In this document: piece after piece, positions 42,521 through 52,470 of the stretch
Layout of the letters: each line of letters opens with the position of its first letter
Position numbering within the stretch: position 1 is the first letter of the stretch
Source of the DNA: Xanthostigma xanthostigma
Lineage: Eukaryota > Arthropoda > Insecta > Raphidioptera > Raphidiidae
Assembly (NCBI GenBank): GCA_963575645.1
Contig: OY754469.1
Location: forward strand, 40,940,753-41,004,752
DNA length: 64,000 bases
Direction of reading: 5' to 3'
Program-made: the position numbers and the translations under genes
The notes under the pieces: generated by a model
Seen by the model: only the letters and a program-made list of their open reading frames with translations
What the model was told of the DNA's origin: nothing
Database searches by the model: none

Positions 42521-43177
42521 TCTATAGGTACTAATATTATAAAGAAGTAAAGTTTGTAAGTTTGGATTTAGGAGGTTAACTCCCGAACTACTCATTCGGT
42601 TTCCAAAATTTTTTCACCAATATTTAGACTGGACCTTCAGGATGGACATAGGCCATATATTATTGCGTTAAAATAAAAGTGCTTTTCGTGGAGACCAACT
42701 TTGCAACGCAAGTCAATGAAAAATCTATACTAATATTATAAAAAGAGAGTGTGAATTTTGTGAGGTTGTGCATATGCGGAGGGTAATCTTCAAAACTACT
42801 CATCCGATTTTAAGTTTTTTTTCACCAATATTTAGAATGGACCTTTAGAATGGGCATAGGCTATATATTATCGCGTTAAAATAAAACCGCTTTCCGTGGA
42901 GACCAACTTTGCAATGCAAGTCAACGAAAAATCTATACTATTATTATAAAAATAGAGTGCGAATTTTGTGAGGTTGTGCATATGCGGAGGGTAACCTTCG
43001 AAACTACTCATCCGATTTTAAGTTTTTTTTATTTAGAATGGACCTTTAGAATGGGCATAGGCTATATATTATCGCGTTAAAATAAAACCGCTTTCCGTGG
43101 AGATCATTTTGCAACGCAAGTCGACGAAAAAACGGTGGCAATCTACATATTCGAGCGAAGTCGGATCGGGCTGCTAG
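42521..43177 (+). mobile_element. Head-to-tail Helitron array: three 5' units, one 3' end
   Basis: Units begin TCTATA(GGTA)CTAATATTAT at 42521, TCTATACTAATATTATAAAA at 42724, and TCTATACTATTATTATAAAA at 42932. Each contains 'aactactcatccgattttaa' (first unit variant), 'gggcataggctatatattat', and 'caacgcaagtc'. Only the third continues to a 3' end, CGAGCGAAGTCGGATCGGG then CTGCTAG. This arrangement fits rolling-circle transposition that bypassed the end signal, or repeated insertion at the same AT site. Confidence 0.78.
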
Positions 43178-43362
43178 TCGATAAATATGATGAAGAACTC
43201 ATCTCTTTTCTCACACCTCAGAATTATATTAGACTTGATTATGATTTGGACGAATGCTACATTCAGCAGTTGTTCTGCGATCTAGCATTATATTGTTGTT
43301 TCCCATTGTTCAGAGCAGAGCAGGAAATAGGTACGTTGAAAAACGGAAGTTTGGTATGGTGA
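43178..43362 (+). CDS. Unrecognised open frame, possible exon
   Basis: Immediately after the Helitron's CTAG the frame reads VDKYDEELISFLTPQNYIRL, DYDLDECYIQQLFCDLALYC, and CFPLFRAEQEIG. Its composition (acidic, few low-complexity runs) is more protein-like than any other frame in the window. It meets GGTACGTTG after GAAATAG near 43332, a plausible 5' splice site. The open frame extends back into the Helitron. No family recognised, no start codon of its own. It may be a host exon, a transposon remnant or chance. Confidence 0.2.
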
Positions 43363-43758
43363 TGATTGATGGCAGAAGTACGAAACTATAACTTATTATT
43401 CAAGTCGGGTAGACAGAAAGCTTGCACAGTGCGCTTCTGTCTGCGAACTGCGATGAACATAACGCAACAAGAGTACCAGGATTCGATATGTTACGATGTT
43501 CGGATATATGTTTGTTCGTACGTTCTCTAGTTGTAACATCAGTTCATGACATTTCTCTTTCTTCTTGATATAATATACGTATCTTACAGCGGTGTCTCTC
43601 TACGAACATTATCAGACGTTTGACCTAGATTCGGAATAATATCTTTCTTATTTTATTTTAATTCCATACGGAAATTAAGTAACTAACCTACTGTATGTGA
43701 TTCAAATGAAACAATTGTAGATTATTTACGTAGATACAAAATAATCCTTTATAATACA
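43363..43758. other. Unassigned stretch
   Basis: Nothing recognised. Confidence 0.3.
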
Positions 43759-44464
43759 CTAGCGGCCCTGTACGTGCTTCGCTACGTATAAAGTGAAATA
43801 ATAAAACAATTTAATTGGAACATCTATCTATCTATTTTATTAATTGCTAGCTATTTTAAAATATACATGGGCGTATATGTGTGTATGTCGAGCACTCTTG
43901 CTGCGCCGTCGTGCTCGAAAAAAAATAGCGTAAAGTATTCGTGGATAACTGGTCTTTAAAACACTTGCTCTATTTCGAGCACTCCGGCTGCGCCGTCGCG
44001 CCGAGCAGTTTTAAACGATATTCAGTTTTTTTACATCCTCGATCTAGATATATGGTTGTTAAGTTCGTTGCGCGATCTATTGAGTATTCACTCAATGCAG
44101 TCAACAGGTATTGCCATCTTATATGGTTGTTAAGTTCGTTGCGCCATCTATTGAATATTCACTCAATGCAGTCAACAGGTATTGCCATCTTATATGGTTG
44201 TTAAGTTCGTTGCGCCATCTATTGAATATTCACTCAATCCAGTCAACAGGTTCGCCATCTTATATGGTTGTATTATGACTGTCAAGGAATAGACAAATAA
44301 TTTGCAATAAAATAATATTGCGACTATAAATTGAAATGTAAGCTATCCTATCTTTCAAGTTGGGTCGAATTGCACACGGTGCGCAAATCAAATTTAAAAT
44401 CGGTTCAGTAGTTTAGGAGTTCATCGTGGACAAACATGTGACACGTAATTTTTATATATTAAGA
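43759..44464 (-). mobile_element. Non-autonomous Helitron, family 3
   Basis: Minus strand: 5' end TCTTAATATATAAAAATTAC then GTGTCACATGTTTGTCCACG and 'ctactgaaccgattttaaat'; 3' end ACGTAGCGAAGCACGTAC, a hairpin, then AGGGCCGCTAG. It is 706 bases long and contains a 71-bp minisatellite and two 'gagcactc...gctgcgccgtcg' repeats (43890 and 43977). Confidence 0.8.
44050..44270. repeat. 71-bp minisatellite, three units
   Basis: Units start at 44050, 44121 and 44192, with the first bases of a fourth at 44262. Each reads ATATGGTTGTTAAGTTCGTT, GCGCCATCTATTGARTATTC, ACTCAATGCAGTCAACAGGT and ends TTGCCATCTT. Differences are one to three bases per unit. Confidence 0.9.
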
Positions 44465-44526
44465 TTTTAATGTTCAAAATGCACAGGATTTTGCTATATT
44501 ATAGTCATACGTATTATTATTATATA

Positions 44527-44949
44527 ACCGAGCGGAGTGGCTTGCATTCGTGAGGTACCGGGTTTGAATCCCGGCGGGGGCAGATGTGGCTGGGAGTTTT
44601 TCCCACTGCCTCTCGCCGAGAAACGGTAATTCCTGTACCGGCCAACTTGTTTAGGTTTTCCATGGTTTCCGTCAACAATTTCAGATAAATATCGAGATGG
44701 TTCCTTATTCAAGACCATGGATGATTACCTGTCAAACTCCTATGCTCAAAATTAGCCTACCTTATTCTAATTTCCTAAAAATTCCTTCATTAGCTCACTG
44801 CTATTAATTAAGTGGAAGTTTTAAAATTAAAGAAAATAACAGAAAGTGTGGTAGAAAAAAAAAGTAATGGTGCGAATGGCGTCTGTTGACATAAAGTCGA
44901 GAAACGGACGTTAAATGCATTATTATTATTATTATTATATTATTATATA
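44527..44949 (+). mobile_element. tRNA-derived SINE, copy 2
   Basis: Colinear with 7459-7876. The A box is deleted ('accgagcggagtggcttgc'), while B box GGTTTGAATCC (44561-44571) and the body ('gggcagatgtggctggga', 'gccgagaaacggtaattcc', 'gagaaacggacgttaaa') are kept. The tail is (ATT)n. It inserted close to the 5' end of the Helitron. Confidence 0.78.
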
Positions 44950-45400
44950 ATTTATTAGACGCATAAAAAGGAAATTGTGCCAAATGTACTTCAAAAGTAA
45001 TTTTTATCTTTAAAAGTCGTACCGGCATTTTACCATAAAACTGTTGCAACTAACAAACATAAAAATTTTATTTTTAAATTGCAGTTTGAGGTAGATGGCC
45101 AAAGCAACATTTTAATACAAACTTCTTATATTTAATAAAAAGTATGCAGTTATAAATGAAAAAAATGTCACGTTTCAAATGTTTCTTAAAGTTCCGTAGA
45201 AAACGGAACACTTATGGAATTACTTCGGTGTCCGTCCATCCATTATAGGTGGTTTTCTCTGAAACTATTTGATGTAAAAAAATAGAAATTTAGTCCAATT
45301 ACAGGTGGATCTTGATTCTGAAGGTTTATTTCAGAGGGTAAATTGGGAAATTAATTTTTTTTTGAAAGGTAGGTATCGTATAGGGCACAAATTTAACAAT
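44950..45400. other. Unassigned stretch
   Basis: Only the 'gttccgtagaaaacggaaca' scrap at 45191 is familiar from insect repeats. Confidence 0.3.
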
Positions 45401-45791
45401 ATATATGTCAATGTCCGGAATCCGGGCAATGTCGACAATGCCCGGGAAATGTCGACATTAACCGGTCAATGTCGTCAATGCCCGTACCACATCGGGCAAT
45501 GCCCGAAATCGGACAAGGTTCAAAAAATAGATTTTTTATAAACATGAAATGCTGACATTTGATTGTATCTTTATCATGATAAGTTATCATTAACGCTTTA
45601 TGGAATTTTTATCACTGATATCAACTAATTAATGATAACTTATCATGATAAAGAGGCAATCAAATGTCAGCGTTTCATGTTTATAAAAAATCTTCGGATT
45701 TCGGACATTGCCCGATGTGGCTCGGTCATTGTCTACATTGACCGGTTAATGTCGACATTGCCCAGATTCCGGACATTGACCGTAACATATG
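45401..45791. mobile_element. Foldback element with CAATGTCCGG / CAATGTCGACA motifs
   Basis: Arms of about 180 bases mirror each other: 'caatgtccggaatccgggca', 'catcgggcaatgcccgaaat', 'tttataaacatgaaa', 'ttatcatgataagttatcat'. The outer arm is itself built from variants of CAATGTCGACA and CAATGCCCGG. The right edge reads ACATATGTTACGGTCAATG inverted, a terminus also seen at 54025-54170. Confidence 0.75.
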
Positions 45792-46101
45792 TAATGCACT
45801 TTTATTTTTACATTTTTCGGGAAAAATATTAAAAGATTTCTGTCTCCCACTCTTACCCCTAAAAAGATTGCTCAGAAGATCTGACGAAAATCATGTACTT
45901 TCAGAATTAGATGAAGATACAACGAACATTATCAGGATTGAAAAATTCTAGCACATTAAATGTTATAATAACTATATTTTAAATTAATGAGTGAATATCA
46001 ACCTGGTACCTATATAGTAATATCGAGAAATACGATTAAGCTATAGACTAGCTCTCATAAGCCTCGCAATAAATTGCAGTGGCATGGATCCGAAAAGTGT
46101 A
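45792..46101. other. Unassigned stretch
   Basis: Nothing recognised. Confidence 0.3.
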
Positions 46102-46403
46102 AGGTCAAGTTGTCAACAGTGGATCACTTTTTTTTCTATTGGCTATATCATACAATTTTAAGGTACCAAGAAAATTAAAATGTGACATCTGTATAGTGTG
46201 GTTATTTAAATTTAAGTTTCCATTATTTTTTTTTTCATTATCTACAAAGGAAAATGTTTTATAAAAGTTTTTTTTTAAAGTAGAAAATGATTCACTGTGT
46301 ACAGTGGTTCAGCCTTGAGTACACAGTGTCTCGTGTAGGTTTACAGTGAATCACTATAATTAAAAATGGGTTTTATCGATGCTTTATCAAAGAAATGAAA
46401 TAA

Positions 46404-46610
46404 ATAGTTTAAAAAAAACTAAAAAACACGCTTTATATCGGACTAAAAAGTAAAAAATAATTGTTTTAAAATAAGCTTAAAAAGCGTTGGGCGCTTTGTT
46501 CCACATTTTCGTACATCGAGCGCCCAACGCTTTTTAAGCTTATTTTAAAACAATTATTTTTTACTTTTTAGTCCGATATAAAGCGTGTTTTTTAGTTTTT
46601 TTTAAACTAT
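46404..46610. repeat. Perfect 92-bp inverted repeat
   Basis: 46404-46495 and 46519-46610 are exact reverse complements (92 of 92), separated by 23 bases. Outer sequence ATAGTTTAAAAAAAACT, inner AGCGTTGGGCGCT. The absence of any mismatch is in sharp contrast to all other hairpins here. Confidence 0.92.
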
Positions 46611-46633
46611 ATTTTATTTTTCACTTTTTAGTT

Positions 46634-47150
46634 TGAGGATCTATAAAAGAATTTATTAATCCTGGGGGTCCTAATAAGGATAATGGGAAACTGTTATCAA
46701 ATTATTGCATTGTCATCGGTCCTTGATACGTATGCAAAGTTTCAAATTAATCAGACTTCGGGAAAAGAATTTATTAATCCTGGGGGTCCTAATAAGGATA
46801 ATGGGAAACTGTTATCAAATTATTGCATTGTCATCGGTCCTTGATACGTATGCAAAGTTTCAAATTAATCAGACTTCGGGAAATTGGTGAAAATAAAGCG
46901 TTTACTACAGAGGATCTATAAAAGAATTTATTAATCCTGGGGGTCCTAATAAGGATAATGGGAAACTGTTATCAAATTATTGCATTGTCATCGGTCCTTG
47001 ATACGTATGCAAAGTTTCAAATTAATCAGACTTCGGGAAATTGGTGAAAATTATGCTCAAAGATTCCGTTACGGACATACATACATAGTTACGGACATAC
47101 ATACACACATATTTACAACCCAAACTAATATAAAGCGTTTAAAAATGCAG
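46634..47150 (+). repeat. Tandem block with LINE-like 3' end
   Basis: Three units, phased on ATTTATTAATCC at 46651, 46769 and 46926. Each has 'ctgggggtcctaataaggat' and 'ggtccttgatacgtatgcaa' and 'aatcagacttcggg'. The full period is 157 bases; the first unit lacks 39 bases at its end. The last runs into 'ttccgttacggacatacata', a (CATACA)n 3' end like those of some insect LINEs. Confidence 0.65.
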
Positions 47151-47761
47151 ACATTAACTGGTTGATTAGTAAAATGTTAGGTTACTTACCATACTTACCT
47201 ATCTAATAAGTAAAATTCCATTATTAGTAATAAATTTGTAATTTTTTGCAGTATTGTAATCATTTTGTAGTGATAATAGCCACAGCAGCCGATTCACTTG
47301 TTTTCTTTTTTTTGTTAAAATAAAAAAAAAAATCTTAGATACAGAGTGAATCATGATTCACTGTCTACTTATAGTCTACTTGACCCACTGTGTACTGACC
47401 GGCTATTTTGATATCTCACGTCAAAAAAATTAACTTTAGTTTAGGTTTGGATTATAATTGTTACGTTAAAATGTACTATACCTAAATATATGAAACAAAA
47501 ACATGCAAATAAGTAGTACCCTCGATCGACTAAAGTAGGATGAAGCTAATTTCGTAAAAAAAAGTTTTGACACATAAAAACAAACAATTACATGTATCAC
47601 TTGAACTGAAAAGCACACGTGGCTGACGTTTACTATAGACAACTTCACGTCAAATATACACTGTTATATTATGAAAAGAATGGCGTTATAGATCAATCTT
47701 ATTTCGTTTTTAGCAATGATTCACTGTACCCGCCTGAGCCACTAATGACAACTTGACCCTA

Positions 47762-48769
47762 TTTATTTTTAAATTATTATTTATTGTATAAAATATTGTT
47801 TTTATTAGTAAAAACATTGAAAGCGTAAAAAGAATTGATAAAAAATTAACAGGATTGAAAAATTCGATTGTCAAATAATTAAATTATTTGTATGTTTATA
47901 AATGCAGAACAATAGTTTGGCTGAAATGTGACGTGGGGGGTTGATGGCACGGAACACTAATTATGCAAGTGTTTTTAGTTTGTATTTTAGTATAAAAGTG
48001 GAGCAATTTATTAATTTCCACGTAACTACTTTATTCGTTTCCTACATTTTTCAAACTTATTTTTTTAAATTCATTTAACCGTCGGTGTTATGGTTTTTTT
48101 ATTTCCTATAGCTCTAGTACTTAAACGTAAACTAACTTTGTAGATGCGGAAATTGAAATGGTTTGAAAGTTGCTTTATTTATTTTATTGCCAGCGTACGT
48201 ATAAATGATAAATGTTTTGTTCCAATAAAAAAGTTCATAAAATCTAATAGGAGGTAAACACGACAATAAATTTGGAATTTGACAATCAATTTATTACATA
48301 ATATTGAAGTAAACAAGAAACTCGCAATACCTCGTTTATTGCTATTTCATATGAAATAGTGACATGTACTTGACGTCATTTTCTCCATTATCTGTTTCAT
48401 TTCAATGCCAAAGGATTTTATATACTTTGTATCGATTGATGACTGATTTGTTAACGAAATTGAGTTTCCTGTTGTTAATAAACTTTTTGTATAACTTAAA
48501 AAATAACATGCATTTTTTTAAAATATACAGATCTAAGATCACATATTATTTGTATTTCGTTCGCGAAAAAAAATAATTAACCCTAGATAAACAGAATTGT
48601 GTGCCGGCGGAATTGATTCCAAGTAAAGGGTGTTTGTGTTGTAAAATGCAACCGTATATATTATGTGGACAACCTTTTTGAGAAGTGAGTCAAATTTTGT
48701 TAATTATGTTTTTAGTACTAGCTCTTGGGCCCCTAAGTCAGTGGCGTTATTTGTAAAGGGAGAGGGTTG
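47762..48769. other. Unassigned AT-rich stretch
   Basis: Nothing recognised. Confidence 0.3.
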
Positions 48770-49065
48770 ATGATTTTGTTCCGAAAGATTGCGGTGTCGC
48801 ATTTTTTTAAAGGGGTATGCCTTGAAAAAATAGCAAAAATCCAATTCTGTAATACACTTTTGAAATTGAGAATGCTTACAGAAAAAATTACGCTGAATTC
48901 AATGAGCGTAAGCAAACGTCTGTATCTCTTCTAGTTTGGAAACTGCGGCCAATCGAAGGTTTTATATGATTTTCTGAAAACTATAAAGTATAAACGCAAA
49001 TAACTTCTAAAGTAAAAGATATAAAGACTTTTCTTTGTGCTCATTGTAGGTATTCAGCGTGTTTT
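48770..49065 (-). repeat. Dispersed hairpin repeat, copy 2
   Basis: Inverse of 5935-6310: 'cgctgaattcaatgagcgta', 'gcaaacgtctgtatctctt', 'ttatatgattttctgaaaac'. The second arm is more diverged here ('tgtgctcattgtaggtattc'). Confidence 0.6.
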
Positions 49066-50203
49066 TTTGTATATAAGCATGATGATTATAATAAAAAACG
49101 AATGCTTCCTCTCAGGTTTGGTATAGTCATATATTTAATAACTTCTATATCGCTAGTGGCCGTAACTGGAAGCGTGGCCTATGAAGTGAGACAGCAAATG
49201 ACTGTTTCTATCTCTTTCTTTTTACTTGACCCCTTGTGCGCAAGTGTCGCGTCTGTAGTGGGGCAATTAGTAAGTGAAATTGAGCAAGCCACCTCCCTTT
49301 CACAGCTTAGTTCCATGTGCAAACTGACGCTGCAACTGACGCGCATCCATTCACGGACATGCGCATGAGACTCAGAGTATAATAAGTGAGACAGACGTCT
49401 GCACCGTAGAATTAAAGTCTCTCTCCCGATCTTTGCTAGCAATATAGAGGGTATTAAATCTATGGTTATAGTATATACTCGATAATTTACAGCCATCTTG
49501 TAGAAAATTTCGTTTCTATTACGAATACTTAGTTTTTGATTGGGTTATCTATACATAATTAAACGAGATATAGGAGAGTCATGTCTGGGATATAGCCCCG
49601 TATATTGATAATAGTAATAATTGATCGATGCGTTTCTGTTTTTGTGTTCGAAAAAAAAACGATACAGAAACAGTTACAGAAGTTTTTTAAGCCCCAGATG
49701 CTTTAGTCGATGTAGTTTGTTTTTAATTATCAACATGCAAATGTAGGTTACACAAAATAAACACGGTATGATATCCAACCGTTGCGTTGTGCCGTTATGC
49801 TGGTAACCTTTTATTACCTAGCAGCGTTGACAGGTCGTGTTGGCACTATGTTAGACCGTGTCACAAAGATGTCAGAGGTGTCGTTTACTAATTCACTCTC
49901 GTTCCTTTTGTACACCGGTTCTGAGATCGCTTCGTGCTTTAAAATTTGTAAAAATTCAACTTTTATTTTTACGTTCTTCAAACTGTTCCTTTAAAACACT
50001 TAATGTTATTCTCAAGTATCGTCGTTTTGAATGAGAAAAGTTTTTTTTAGACTAGTTGCTTTTTTAAAACACTTCACAAAAATGTACATTTTTCTGTAAC
50101 GACGCGCTTTTTGCTCTACAGTGATGTTTCTTTTCATTATTATTTCAAATAATATTTTATCCTTTACTCTTTGGTGGTTAGCTCACTGGAAATAGTATAA
50201 TAT
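49066..50203. other. Unassigned stretch
   Basis: Frames at 49102-49368 (plus, 88 codons, hydrophobic start) and 49179-49496 (minus, 105 codons) overlap in a slightly GC-richer block, without a family signature. No other feature. Confidence 0.3.
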
Positions 50204-50321
50204 TGTAACAAAACTGCTGCAGTCCGTGGCGGAAATTATTTATTTACAATAATAAATGTTTAACAAAACAGTAAAACACACAAATAAAAGCGTACTTCTT
50301 TAACTTAACAGAAATAATAAC

Positions 50322-50490
50322 TTTTTACAGAGTAGCTACTGTTTACTACAATTGTTAAGAAACACCCATTGTTACAATGCTATCAACATAGAAAAATTAG
50401 TTTATTTTTTCAAACAATGTCACCGTCGGGATACGAACCCCTACTCTGTAAAATATTATTATAATTACTAACTGTAACTAAATTCATCTA
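50322..50490 (-). mobile_element. Short tRNA-like retroposon in the solo LTR
   Basis: A 12-bp duplication AGAAATAATAAC flanks it (50310-50321, 50491-50502) and the other LTR copy lacks it, so the boundaries are firm. Minus strand contains GGGGTTCGTATCCCGACGGT (B-box, T-arm-like) and GTGACATTGTTTGAAAAAAT, shared with the 36040 array. TTTTTACAGAGTAG also occurs inverted inside. A TSD of this length fits LINE-driven retroposition. Confidence 0.55.
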
Positions 50491-50598
50491 AGAAATAATA
50501 ACGTTAACAGAAACAAAACTAATAGTTCTAAATAATAAAAATAAAAGACTAAGTAACAGAAAATATAGAGTCACTAAATTATATACACACCCTGCTCG

Positions 50599-50609
50599 TT
50601 TTTTATAGC
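50599..50609 (-). promoter_or_regulatory. TATA box of the solo LTR
   Basis: GCTATAAAAAA on the minus strand, kept as GCTATAAAAGG in the LTR at 12454. No upstream activator identified. Confidence 0.4.
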
Positions 50610-50871
50610 CTCGTCCCACGCTTCTATCGAATGTTCTGGACGAATCGAGATTTCTTCCTTTACATCTATTGTTCTCTCCAAGCGATTCTAAGAAATCGGG
50701 TCTAACTTCGCTACCTGCTTTTTCGCACCGAGATCCCTTCCTTTACATGTATTTGTGTCTCTCCAAGCGATTGTCTGCAGGTCGGATGTTTTTACCTGTT
50801 TTCCATTGTTGTCGTTTCTAGTAGTTTCTACAGATTCCAGAGTCGTCCCATCAAGGGGCACGCAACAATAT

Positions 50872-51151
50872 ATGGGATTCAATTGGGAGTTTTCAATCTT
50901 TTGTGAATTTGGTGGGGTTCGATGCCCTGAATGAAATGATAAAAAAATGCAAATTGTGTATAAAAACAGTTTCTTTGAAGTATCTCGCTTCGGGTGCTTC
51001 ATAGACAAAAAATGTTTATATGAAAATAAAACACAATTCAATTTTCTACAAAATATGTCTGATTCATTTTTACTCAAAACTGAATAGTGTCTGTGCAGCA
51101 ACTGAGCGAACTCAAGTATTTTTGGCAAAGTTATGATTTTCTGTAATATAA
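50872..51151. other. Unassigned stretch
   Basis: Covered by part of a 155-codon minus frame (50688-51155) that continues through the LTR end; not accepted as a gene. Confidence 0.3.
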
Positions 51152-51563
51152 CCAACAGTCCGTCCCGGTTTCACCCGAGTGCGATTGATATTATTCTGCA
51201 AAATTCATTTCGTTTGCGGCCCGGCGTCTGAACTAATTATAGCTTTGAGCAAATTCTACCAGATTTGCTTCTGAACTAATAGCTTTAAGCGAATTCTAAC
51301 AGATGTCGCTAATTGGTACTAAAAGTTATTTGGTTTGCTTCTGAACTTAAAGCTTTGAGTAAATTTTATTAGATGTCGTTACATGCTACTAAAACAGTTT
51401 TTTTAAGAAGAAACTGTAATTTCGTACAAAATATTTAACAATAACTATCCTATAGCGTAAGTTGCACCGAGTAAGACACGTTTACACATTAAAATTGGTT
51501 CCCTGGTTTTCGAGATTAACGCGGTCAAAACTGTGATACGAAAATTTTATATAAATATATAGA
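51152..51563 (-). mobile_element. Helitron family 2, copy 2
   Basis: Minus strand: TCTATATATTTATATAAAAT then TTCGTATCACAGTTTTGACC to CTCGGGTGAAACCGGGACGG, with CTAG decayed to TTGG. The phrase 'cttaaagctttgagtaaatt' and close variants occur three times, an internal triplication of a 75-base unit. Confidence 0.75.
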
Positions 51564-51939
51564 TAATTATTCAATCTACCGATCGACAGGACTATAGTAG
51601 AAATAGAGCTTTATTTCCGTAGGTACCGAAAGGGTATTGAATTTATGTTGCTATAAAGCGAAATTACAGAATAGACATCTCCGTTTTTTATTTATAGAGT
51701 AGCATTTAAAGAGACGTGAGAATAATATAAACGACATGAACGAAACCCAAAGTAGCTGTCATCAACGGCTACAAAGTACGCGCTTAACATTGAACTGGCG
51801 TCATTTTACATGACGTCACAACGGTTACACGTTATTATAATGAAAGTAATGCTAGCACCCATAACGACCGTTACATGTAGGTAATTATTATATAACCTCT
51901 GCTCTATTTATGTATACAGATGGTCCGTATATAATAAAA
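51564..51939. other. Unassigned stretch
   Basis: Nothing recognised. Confidence 0.3.
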
Positions 51940-52470
51940 AAAAGCGAGTGTGCTTTAAACCACACGTTAGAAGTAAAACTTCTTCCTGCCATAATTATTT
52001 TAAATTTATTAAGAATAATGCGTAAAAATACCTCAAATTTGCTCATGTTAAATTTATAAGCGAACAATAATATGCAGCCGGTTCGTCTCAAAGTTTATCG
52101 AACACAATATAATCTCACTCTGTAGCACATGTCTACAAAATATTATAATTTTTGATTAATTAATAGGCAAAATATGTATATATATTTATTAGCATAATTT
52201 ATAATACATTTAAAAGGATTTATTAACTAACCTACATTATTTCCCGTTACAAAATGCAGCAAAATTTGATGAAATGTATTTTTGATACAAAAAAAACAGT
52301 TCTTTTCATTTTAAATGTCAAATAGTTGTATTAATGCTCCGTCTTTGTTGCACTCACTAACTTATATCTCCCTCTGAACTCCAATGATGCACTTCCGTAA
52401 ACGATTTCGTCAGGCATCGCGATATGATGCACTTTTGTAAACGATTTCGTCAGACATTTACCAGCTTACT
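51940..52470. repeat. Dispersed repeat shared with 4000-4525
   Basis: See 4000-4525. This copy has a 50-base internal duplication: 'gatgcacttccgtaaacgat' and 'gatgcacttttgtaaacgat', each followed by TTCGTCAG. Confidence 0.5.

Larger units (their letters stand above)
46102..47759. mobile_element. 1.66-kb TIR element with palindromic and tandem interior
   Basis: Left AGGTCAAGTTGTCAACAGTGG and inverse right GGGTCAAGTTGTCATTAGTGG, each next to TA. Subterminal phrases GATTCACTGTGTAC and GTGAATCATGATTCAC recur at 46288, 46340, 47347, and 47716. Inside lie the perfect inverted repeat (46404-46610) and a LINE-like tandem block (46634-47150). No transposase seen. Confidence 0.5.
50204..50867 (-). mobile_element. 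Gypsy-type solo LTR
   Basis: Starts TGTAACAAAAC and ends CGCAACA (TG...CA on the sense strand as TGTTGCG...TTGTTACA). ATAT flanks it at 50200-50203 and 50868-50871, a 4-bp duplication typical of gypsy-group integration. On the minus strand GGCTATAAAAAAC at 50598-50610 is a good TATA box. No internal retroviral genes remain: it arose by recombination between the two LTRs. A partial second copy lies at 12454. Confidence 0.82.

Noticed and set aside
45408..45590. Coding frames over the CAATGTCGACA region on both strands
   Set aside because: They are by-products of the short palindromic phrases of the foldback element.
49102..49496. Secreted or membrane protein gene (hydrophobic start at 49102)
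   Set aside because: Open on both strands in a mildly GC-rich patch; no continuation, no family resemblance.
50688..51155. 155-codon minus-strand open frame, the longest in the window
   Set aside because: It starts outside and ends within the solo LTR, crosses the LTR boundary and its target duplication, and shows no domain. Chance frame.
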